From contig JWZX01002410.1 of the NCBI GenBank assembly GCA_001275005.1, positions 1 to 22,989 of the forward strand: a stretch of DNA of 22,989 nucleotides, in the 5' to 3' direction. Positions 15,179-21,877 of this stretch are shown one piece after another. The notes beneath the pieces were generated by a model. That model worked only from the letters and a program-made list of their open reading frames with translations. It ran no database searches and was not told the DNA's origin. Position numbers and translations under genes: made by a program. Origin of the DNA: Chrysochromulina tobinii. Its lineage: Eukaryota > Haptophyta > Prymnesiales > Chrysochromulinaceae. Positions within the stretch are counted from its first letter, which is position 1; every line of letters starts with the position of its first letter.

Positions 15179-16813
15179 GTGATCACTAGCGATGTCGCGA
15201 CGCACCTCACTCACACGCACCCTCTACAAGGTCTGTGCTCAAAACCCCCAGGCTCTGCACGCGCGCGCACGTGGAACAACACTTTACGAATGCGGCCTCT
15301 CGCGCACCTGTGTCCGCTCGACTGTCGAGTGTTGAGCCGCAAACGGCCACGCGCCCTGACGCTCCAGCAGGGAAATCTCTTTTACAGCAACGCCGAACGG
15401 CTTCGCAAGGAAGCGAGAAACCTGAACGATCTTCACATTGCCATCCGCCTCTTCCTTGCAATTTTGCTCAACGTGCCCTCACGGGCGCGTGAGCTGCGTT
15501 CACGGTCGCGAGAACGGCTCATTCTCTTGCTGTGCCAGCGTGATGACCACGATCCGCTCGCCGCCCATCTTCTGCGCCGTGGCGGCTTCATCTGCAGGCT
15601 TTCACCGGCAGTGCTCCGATACCACGAGTCGGAGACTTCAGCACCCGAGAGCCCGCCGCCGCCAGAGCTCGCGCACGCAGTGGACAGCGCGCTTGCGCCG
15701 GGATTGCTTCGCTCGCTCCAGACGGCATTTGCGCCCGGATCCCCTTTTTGGTCTGAGTGAGTTGTAGGTGGTCGAACCAACAGCCGTTGCTGTGGCTCCA
15801 CACTTTTGTGCTGATGATCGCCGATTCGTCTCTCGTGTTGTAAGGCATGCCTATGCATGTGGCTCGTCGCCCTTCTTCTCTTATGTGCATCCGCTCGACG
15901 TCGCGCCGCGCATCGGCTTCGAACGCGTGCTCGGCGCGCTGCACGCGATCGCGTGCAAGCACTTTCCACGTGCGCGTGCTGCACGCTACGTTGAGTGGTG
16001 GGCCCATGGCCAAATCGAACCCTCGAGCCAGATGGCGTTCTGATGGCCACCGATGGTCCCGACTTGCCTCCCTCATCAGGTGTGCCCATTGCCGCCCAGG
16101 ATGATGACCGCTGATGACCGCTGATGACCGCTGATGACCGCTGATGACATATGATTGCCTCCCTCATCAGGTGGGCCCATTGCCGCCCACATGGGGTTGG
16201 CCATCAGCTTCACTTTGACTCTGATAAGGAGGGTGAAGGTGGCCTACGCCACCCTCTGGTCTCCTCAGCGCTGTATCTGACGGGCGGCATCGGCGGGCCA
16301 ACGCTCGTCACAGAGCAGCGAATGGGTCAGCCCCTCTCCAAGCGCGGCTGGATGGTCACGCCTCACGAAAATCGCTATTTGCTCTTCGATGGCCGCGTGC
16401 TACACGGCGTCGTGCCGGGCAACGGACCGGTTGCTCACGACGGCGGCGTGGCAGAGGGCAGCGAGCGGCGGCGCATCTCACTGATGGTGGCCTTCTGGCC
16501 GGCGATTGAGCAGCACTCCTCCTACGTGCAGCCTGGCGCCGCGCGCCCCTTCCCAGTCACGGCGGCCTTGGGGAAGCCGACGAGCGACAGCGCTGTTCCT
16601 GTGATGCGCTGGCCATCGCTGTTTGAGTGGCCCAGCGAGAGTGACCTGGGCGGCGGCGGCGCGAGCGCTGGCGGCGCGGCGGGCGGCGCGGTGAGCGCGC
16701 CGCTGCGGTTCGTCCAGCCTGTCTGGGAGCTGGCGCCGCTCGCTGCTGAGAGGCCGCTGCACTCCGTACAGAGCATGCCCGAATACGACGAGTGCTTTCA
16801 GGGACTGTGCTAA
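15179..16813 (+). CDS. 2-oxoglutarate/Fe(II)-dependent dioxygenase-like protein, three exons
   Basis: Exons 15179-15750, 15845-15997 and 16171-16813 join in frame to 455 residues. The junctions fall in two Trp codons (SPFW|HAYACG and VEW|WAHCRPHG). The core (about 165-352) has the facial-triad pattern: His256-x-Asp258 (HQLHFDSD), distal His320 (DGRVLHGVVPG) and Arg343 (RRISLMVAFW) placed to bind 2-oxoglutarate. Such enzymes hydroxylate proteins, lipids or small molecules; the substrate here is unknown. The stretch FERVLGALHAIACKHFP before the triad is well formed. The N-terminal 60 residues after Met1 look weak, and Met38 (ATG at 15290) is an alternative start. A Gly/Ala-rich linker is near 395-410. 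Neither splice junction was checked against RNA. Confidence 0.75.
15751..15844 (+). other. Intron 1 of the oxygenase gene (conventional)
   Basis: 94 bp with donor TTTTTG|GTCTGAG and acceptor TTGTAAG|GCATG behind a pyrimidine-rich stretch. Splicing completes a Trp codon (TG|G) and removes an in-frame TGA. There are no direct repeats at its ends, unlike intron 2. Confidence 0.75.
15998..16170 (+). other. Intron 2 of the oxygenase gene, internally duplicated with a zero-length-exon AG|GT
   Basis: 173 bp from GTGGGCCCATGG to CCTCATCAG. Splicing gives GAG TG|G TGG GCC CAT, keeping EWWAH. The intron consists of two consecutive GT-AG units, 15998-16079 (82 bp) and 16080-16170 (91 bp). Both begin GTG-x-GCCCAT and end GCCTCCCTCATCAG. 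The junction CATCAG|GTGTGC at 16079/16080 could serve as a recursive splice point. Stopping at that acceptor without the second removal leads to a stop codon within nine codons. Confidence 0.8.
16064..16189 (+). repeat. 35-bp direct repeat (91-bp period) spanning AG|GT
   Basis: Copies at 16064-16098 and 16155-16189 differ at one base. Each contains CTCATCAG|GTG-x-GCCCATTGCC; the second copy straddles the true intron 2/exon 3 boundary, and the first lies inside the intron. A third, partial copy (GTGGGCCCATGGCC) is the 5' splice site at 15998. Confidence 0.9.
16101..16148 (+). repeat. Decamer tandem repeat in intron 2 of the oxygenase gene
   Basis: About 4.8 units of CTGATGACCG lie between the two copies of the 35-bp repeat. 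The array has no AG dinucleotide, and each unit carries CTGAT. The unit agrees at 7 of 10 positions with the decamer in the GT14 intron (CTGATTGCGG). Confidence 0.95.
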
Positions 16814-16972
16814 GGCTCGCGAGAGGAGTTTGTAGCAGACCGGTCTGTGGTATAGGTCTGTGGACGGTCGAGTGGACGGTGGAGGGAGCGGGGTCACTGG
16901 GCCCACTGGGATTGGTGTTGCGTGCAGGTCTTCACGTGTGCGCGATTGCGCGAACGTGTTGGTGTGTTGTGA
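16814..16972. promoter_or_regulatory. Promoter region of eIF2A
   Basis: 159 bp between the oxygenase stop and the first eIF2A ATG. It contains short repeated words (GGTCTGTGG twice near 16842-16863, GTGGACGG twice near 16860-16880) and no canonical TATA box. Confidence 0.4.
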
Positions 16973-18991
16973 ATGAGTGAAGGGAAGTGCATGGAAGTGA
17001 AGGCAACGCGTGAAGAGCGAGAACTTGGGTGTGCCGATTCCGCGTGTGCACGTGGCCGGGGTGCTGGGTCAATGGCGCCGCCCGAGCAGGCGGCGACCTC
17101 GGCTCCTGCGTGTCCTCCCGTCGGACTGTTTGTTCGTGGAAAGCCCGCGGCCAAGGCACTCGTCATTGGCACCCCGAAGCCTGGAGAGGTGGCCACTCTC
17201 GACGCACTCCAGACTCACCCTACTGAGGCGTTTGCGACGTACAGTGCAGATGGCAGCTGCCTCGCGGTCGTCGAGAAGACGGGTGTGCGCGTCCTGAACG
17301 CGGCGACCGGCGCAGAGGCCTTCGCCATGCCGCGGCCACAGGTCCAGGCGCTCTCGCTCTCGCCGCGCGCCACCTTCCTGCTCACGTGGGAGCGGATGCA
17401 GGAGGGCGACGAGGCGACGGGCAACCTGCGCGTGTGGCGGGTCGCGACGGGTGAGCTCGCGTGCAGCTGGCATCAGAAGGTGCTCGGCGAGAAGGCGCTC
17501 TGGCCGGCCCTCCATTGGAGCGTCGATGAGGCCATAGCCCTGCGGCTCGTGACCAACGAGGTGCACTGTTTCAACGGCCTGGCGCCAACGCCAGCGGCTG
17601 AGCATAAGCTGCGCATCGAGAACGTGATGCAGTGCTCCATCGAGCCCACGGCCGCGCCGCACCACATCGCGACCTTCGTGCCCGAGAAGAAGGGGGCGCC
17701 CGCGGTCCTCCGTCTGTGGCAGCATCCGGACTTCGGTGAGGGCCGTTTCCTCGCCACCAAATCCTTCTTCAAGGCGGACCAAGTGGCGATGCGCTGGCGT
17801 CCGACTGGTGGCGCGCTGCTCGTGCACACGCACACGGACGTGGACACGACGGGCAAGTCGTACATGGGCGAGACCGGCCTCTACTACATGCCACTTGACG
17901 GCAAGAAGGTGCTCAACGTGACGTTGCGCAAGGAGGGCGCTATCCACGATGTCCAGTGGTCCCCTCTGGGCGATGAGTTCATCTGCATCTTCGGCGTGTC
18001 TCCGCCCGAGGCGTGCATCTTCAACCTCAAATGCGAAGTGACGCACTCGTTCGGCGAGGCGCCGCGCAACACCGTCTCGTGGGCGCCGCACGGCCGTTTC
18101 CTCTGCCTCGCAGGCTTTGGTAACATGTCGGGCGAGCTCTCCTTTTATGACCGCAAGAGTCTCAAATGCATGGGCACCGTGGACGCGCACATGACGGTCA
18201 ACTACGGCTGGTCGCCCTGCTCGCGCTACTTCCTCACCGCCATCCTGTTCCCGCGCCTGCGCGTCGACAACGGCTTCCGTGTCTGGTCTTGCGCGGGCGG
18301 CCTGCTGCATCAGGAGCGAATGGACGAGCTCACCCTCGCCATGTGGCGTCCGATGGACCCGAGCCTCTTCCCGCCGCCAACCGACGCCGACGTGCGCGCC
18401 TTCCCTGCGGCCGCCTCGGCACCGAAACCCACCTCGCAGGCCACCAAGTACGTGCCGCCCGGCCAGCGCGCCGGCGCGAGCGCGTCCGGCCTAGGCGGCA
18501 AGGGACTGTCGCTTAGCGATCTCGCCGCGGCCACGGGCGGCGGCGGTGCGGGCTTTGCCGGCGTGTACGATCCCCACGCGCAGGCCGGCAGCGGCCGCAG
18601 CCTCTCGGCGCTCGCCGCGGCACAGGAGGCGGGCGGCAGCGCTGCGCTGCGGCGTGGCCCACCTCCTGGTTCAGAGCCGGTCGAGGCCACGTCAGGGAAG
18701 CCGAAGCAGAAGCAGAAGGCCAAGGATGGCTCCGTGCCCACGCCGCCGCCGCCCGCACCCGCTGGCGCTGAATCGGACCCTAACGACCCGGATGCGGTCG
18801 GCAAAAAGGTGCGCGCTGTTGAGAAGAAGCTGCGCCAGATTGCGGAGCTCAAAGAGCTCAAGGCGGGCGGCAAGCCCCTCGAGAAGAACCAGCTGGATAA
18901 GATCGAGCAGGAGCCCGCAATCAAGGAGGAGCTCGCGGCACTACAGGCCAAGCTCACTGACAAGCAGGCAGAGGAGGGTAAGTGGCGCTGA
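16973..18991 (+). CDS. EIF2A: Eukaryotic translation initiation factor 2A
   Basis: A 672-codon intron-free frame. Residues about 60-480 form the WD40-like beta-propeller of eIF2A with conserved blocks: FLLTWERMQEGD near 140, KSFFKADQVAMRW from Lys263, KSYMGETGLYYM about 290-302, and PRLRVDNGFRVWSC around 426-440. A Gly/Pro/Ala-rich linker (KYVPPGQRAG near 493) follows, and then a charged C-terminal helix (about 605-672, KVRAVEKKLRQIAELKELK) that in homologues binds mRNA and other factors. eIF2A can deliver initiator tRNA to the ribosome independently of eIF2 in special conditions. Met34 (ATG at 17072, context GGTCAATGG) is an equally good or better start, since the first 33 residues are not conserved in homologues I know. 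Confidence 0.95.
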   Translation: MSEGKCMEVKATREERELGCADSACARGRGAGSMAPPEQAATSAPACPPVGLFVRGKPAAKALVIGTPKPGEVATLDALQTHPTEAFATYSADGSCLAVVEKTGVRVLNAATGAEAFAMPRPQVQALSLSPRATFLLTWERMQEGDEATGNLRVWRVATGELACSWHQKVLGEKALWPALHWSVDEAIALRLVTNEVHCFNGLAPTPAAEHKLRIENVMQCSIEPTAAPHHIATFVPEKKGAPAVLRLWQHPDFGEGRFLATKSFFKADQVAMRWRPTGGALLVHTHTDVDTTGKSYMGETGLYYMPLDGKKVLNVTLRKEGAIHDVQWSPLGDEFICIFGVSPPEACIFNLKCEVTHSFGEAPRNTVSWAPHGRFLCLAGFGNMSGELSFYDRKSLKCMGTVDAHMTVNYGWSPCSRYFLTAILFPRLRVDNGFRVWSCAGGLLHQERMDELTLAMWRPMDPSLFPPPTDADVRAFPAAASAPKPTSQATKYVPPGQRAGASASGLGGKGLSLSDLAAATGGGGAGFAGVYDPHAQAGSGRSLSALAAAQEAGGSAALRRGPPPGSEPVEATSGKPKQKQKAKDGSVPTPPPPAPAGAESDPNDPDAVGKKVRAVEKKLRQIAELKELKAGGKPLEKNQLDKIEQEPAIKEELAALQAKLTDKQAEEGKWR

Positions 18992-19312
18992 GTAAGCTTG
19001 GGCGTCGTGTGCCAGTGTAGTGTGTACCCACTCCGCCCACTCTCTGTCCCGATTGCGGTGGTGTCCCGCACACCACAGCCACGACTGGACACCGCACCCG
19101 CCGCACGATCGGGGAGAGCGGGGCGGGGTGCGGTCGGGACACTTCGTGCATCGTATGAATTCCTTCTTTATGGTGAATACGTACGCGTCCGAAATCGATG
19201 TCCCGACCCTCGCCAGGGGTACCCGGCTGTCCAATTCATGAAATGTAATTAGTCTTTTTGCATTCATTTGGAAATCTCTGAGGAAATCTCGCATTTTCGG
19301 CAATAAAACACA
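18992..19312. promoter_or_regulatory. Intergenic region between eIF2A and the lumen protein gene
   Basis: 321 bp. The left part is GC-rich 3' flank; the right part (about 19230-19312) is AT-rich with TGTAATTAG, TCATTTGG and GCAATAAAACACA just before the ATG. The AT-rich part probably includes the promoter and 5' UTR of the gene at 19313. No defined motif can be assigned. Confidence 0.4.
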
Positions 19313-19723
19313 ATGCACGCCAAGCACCTTATCTGCCTCTTCGCGTGCTCCGCCTCGGCGCTCAACCTCGGCGTCTCGCGCCGCGACATCCTTGCCAAGG
19401 TCGCTGCCGCGAGCGGCCTCGCTGCCATCGCCGCTCCTGCATTCGCCGAGCGCGGCCTGATGACGGCGGCCCTCGAGGCGCCGTGGATGGGCCAGGCGGC
19501 CTCGAACGCTGTGCTTGGCGCGTCCAAGCCCCTGAAGCCCGGCTACGAGCCCGTTTCGGTCACGGTTGCCATCGGCCGTCCCGGCGCTGAGACCGCCGAG
19601 TACGGTGCCGCCCTCCCCAAGTCGGCCAAGTACGACACCAACACGTATGCGAACTCGAACAAAAACATCGGTGGCGACCTTGCCGTGCCGAAGGCGGCGA
19701 TGGAGCGCCTGCTGTCGCGCTAA
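19313..19723 (+). CDS. Small thylakoid-lumen-targeted protein, family not recognised
   Basis: 136 residues. The first 17 (MHAKHLICLFACSASAL) are a short ER signal peptide. The next segment has a twin arginine followed by a hydrophobic stretch and an Ala-x-Ala site (SRRDILAKVAAASGLAAIAAPAFA, residues about 23-46), as in Tat-dependent thylakoid transfer. This order is typical for lumen proteins of algae with secondary plastids. The mature part would be about 90 residues starting ERGLMTAALEAPWMG, ending AAMERLLSR, with no cysteine, so not a metal-binding or redox protein. Size and location fit an extrinsic photosystem subunit, but I cannot name one. The frame has strongly biased GC-rich codons (GCC, CTC, AAG), which suggests high expression. 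Confidence 0.8.
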   Translation: MHAKHLICLFACSASALNLGVSRRDILAKVAAASGLAAIAAPAFAERGLMTAALEAPWMGQAASNAVLGASKPLKPGYEPVSVTVAIGRPGAETAEYGAALPKSAKYDTNTYANSNKNIGGDLAVPKAAMERLLSR

Positions 19724-20073
19724 GCGGCTGCAAGTACGTCGGATCTGCGTACGTTCGTACGACGACCTCATCGGAGTGCATTTTCTGTATTCATATTCTC
19801 ACATCCTCGTACTGTGTGGGACTGTGGCTGTGGGTGTGTATCCTGAGTGGAGCTCAGTGGATCGGCATGTCTCAATGATTTGAAGCCAACTCCCCGACCG
19901 CATGGCTCCGAACGATACACGGCGTAAATCTAACCTCATTTTCTCTTTCACAATGACTTTTCAACCGTAAAAGTATACACCCGCTCAAAAGGCTCATACC
20001 GACAATCATCGCAACTATACCGGCTTTGCGTACCCGACCGCGTTAGGCTCGCGTTCGGCTTCTGGATGCGGAG
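19724..20073. other. Convergent 3' intergenic region
   Basis: 350 bp between the lumen protein gene (+) and the glycosyltransferase gene (-). It is AT-richer than the genes (for example TTTTCTCTTTCACAATGACTTTTC near 19940, AAAAGTATACACC near 19970), as expected for 3' UTRs. No gene is seen. Confidence 0.5.
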
Positions 20074-21552
20074 CTAGCCCCTCACTGGGGTCATCCACGG
20101 CGACTTCATCAGAAGCGGCGAGGTGCGGCCGGAGACGAATTCGGTACGCAGCACCTCGGCGGTGCCGTTCCAATCACGAAGCATGCGCTGGCTGATGATG
20201 GCGTCTGCATTAGGCTCGTACCTCCCTTGCAAGTCCATGCGGGTCCACAGATCCTTGCCGTGGTACACTGGCACGCCAAAGACGTTGACGTAGTGCATCA
20301 TGGTGTACGGGCGGGCGTTAAAGACGGGCGGGAGCGGCATGAAGCGCACGTCCACGCGCGAGAGCGCGAGCGTGGCGGCGCCCTGCTCGCCCGAGGAACG
20401 GCTCATCCAGTAGGCCTCCCGCTCTGAAAACTCGTCAATGGTTGCCTGCCAGAAGGCTGCCAAGCGAGGGGTCCTCCTGTATGCCATCACGCCGGTCTGC
20501 ATCTCCCAGCCGCGGAAAAAGTCGTCCTTGTCGAAATTGAGGGCGCTGTACCCGTAGTCGATTCGGCAGCACTCGAAGGCGGCTGCTAGCTCAAAGTGCT
20601 CCAGCGCCGCGAAGAGCATGGCCACGTTCGAAGTGCGCGCGAACGTGTCGCCGTCGAAGAAGACTGTAGACTCAAAGGGCGACTGGCCGTACGCGAGCAG
20701 CTTGCGCACGCGCAGGTCAGAGGCCGTGCCTGCTGACCGGGCGGCGCCCGAATACGAGTCCAGTACCGTGATGAGGTCGGCCTCGGTCGCTTGCAGCAGC
20801 GCTTGCGTCGGCACGCCGCCGTCACTCAGCACGGCAATCGGCCGTGCGCTGTCGACTTCGCGTAGCGCGCGGATGGCGTTGCGCGCCTCCTGCAGGAAGG
20901 AGCAGTTGTACGATGGCAGCGCGCACGGGCCGAGAGCGATGAACACGTAACCCTGCGCTGCGCTTGCGTTGTTGAGCTTCACATTGTTGTGCCGGCGATA
21001 TGTTGTGCCGGCGACCGGCGTGAGCGCCCTCAGTCGGCTGCCGCAAATCCAGGCGGTGGTCGAGCCTTGGGCCACGCCACCGCCGCGCAGCTCGAAGTCG
21101 AGCGTATCTCCCGACCGGCGGCCGCGGTTCTTGCCGAGCGCCCGCTTGCGGTTCGCTTCGCCGCCTCGGCAGCGAAGGCCATTGTCGCGCACGACACCCG
21201 CGCACGCAGGCTCAGCCATGCAGGCCTCCCACGCCGAGTCAATGTCGCCGTACCGACGGCTGCAGCGGCCGTCGTGCTCGCTCATGTCGGCGTCGGGTGC
21301 ACTTGGAAGCAGCCGGAGCAGGTTGGTGTTCCGTCGCTTCTCACGTTTGCAGGACTCGTAAGAGGAAAGACGGCGTGCGTGTGTGGCGTCCAGCTGAGGG
21401 AGCGCTGGAGCTGGCACTAGCAAATGCCGCAAGCGAGCCAGCTCGGCCTCGAGGCTCGTCACGCGTGCGCGCAGCGATCGAACTTCGCCGTCACAATCGC
21501 TCCCCAGCATCGCGGGCAGACGTCGCGGCCGATCGTTTAGGAATCCAATCAC
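20074..21552 (-). CDS. DxD-motif glycosyltransferase (GT-A type) with PAN-like N-terminal module
   Basis: A 492-codon frame. Residues about 200-435 look like a GT-A nucleotide-sugar transferase: GYVFIAL (201-207), RPIAVLSDGG (237-246), KLLAYGQSPFESTVFFDGDTF (284-304) with the metal-binding Asp300-x-Asp302, MQTGVMAYRRTP (351-362), EQGAATLAL (389-397) and VYHGKDLW (429-436). The layout resembles GT8-like proteins. Residues about 92-172 have spaced cysteines (97, 111, 117, 128, 170) with WEACMAEPACAGVVRDNG and FELRGG, similar to PAN/apple-type modules of algal surface proteins. Residues 22-44 form a short coiled coil. No signal anchor is visible, so a 5' exon or upstream start may be missing. 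It probably acts in the Golgi; donor and acceptor are unknown. Confidence 0.75.
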   Translation of the reverse strand: MIGFLNDRPRRLPAMLGSDCDGEVRSLRARVTSLEAELARLRHLLVPAPALPQLDATHARRLSSYESCKREKRRNTNLLRLLPSAPDADMSEHDGRCSRRYGDIDSAWEACMAEPACAGVVRDNGLRCRGGEANRKRALGKNRGRRSGDTLDFELRGGGVAQGSTTAWICGSRLRALTPVAGTTYRRHNNVKLNNASAAQGYVFIALGPCALPSYNCSFLQEARNAIRALREVDSARPIAVLSDGGVPTQALLQATEADLITVLDSYSGAARSAGTASDLRVRKLLAYGQSPFESTVFFDGDTFARTSNVAMLFAALEHFELAAAFECCRIDYGYSALNFDKDDFFRGWEMQTGVMAYRRTPRLAAFWQATIDEFSEREAYWMSRSSGEQGAATLALSRVDVRFMPLPPVFNARPYTMMHYVNVFGVPVYHGKDLWTRMDLQGRYEPNADAIISQRMLRDWNGTAEVLRTEFVSGRTSPLLMKSPWMTPVRG

Positions 21553-21877
21553 GCGAACAATTGCAGTCTCACCGCCAAATTTTTAACGTATGAATTCAGG
21601 ATTCCTTCGCGTCGAGAGTCACCGTCGTTGCAGACAAATTCAAGGGCCGAGCCCCATGCCAAGTTCTGAACATGTCTCTCTCGACCTACATCCTGCATGC
21701 GATGTGTGTGGTTTTCAGCAACTTTCGCAACCGTCCATTAACGTCTTTGGGACCGGCTCACCCTGTCTGGATTGCCCAGGTTGCGTGTTCAGGGCTCGTG
21801 GCTCACGGTCTGCGCGTTCAGGGTTGGCTCGCTGGTCGAGGAAGCCAAGGAAGGCCGGCCCGCACACACTCACTCCC
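21553..21877. promoter_or_regulatory. Divergent promoter region between the glycosyltransferase and the HRGP gene
   Basis: 325 bp between two head-to-head genes. The part next to the glycosyltransferase start is AT-rich (CCAAATTTTTAACGTATGAATTC, 21573-21597). A direct repeat GCGxGTTCAGGG occurs near 21783 and 21818. Open frames here (for example from 21672) are short and not coding-like. Confidence 0.45.

Noticed and set aside
17069..18310. A 413-codon minus-strand frame opposite eIF2A
   Set aside because: It is the antisense shadow of the eIF2A propeller, with a His/Arg-rich composition and no motif.
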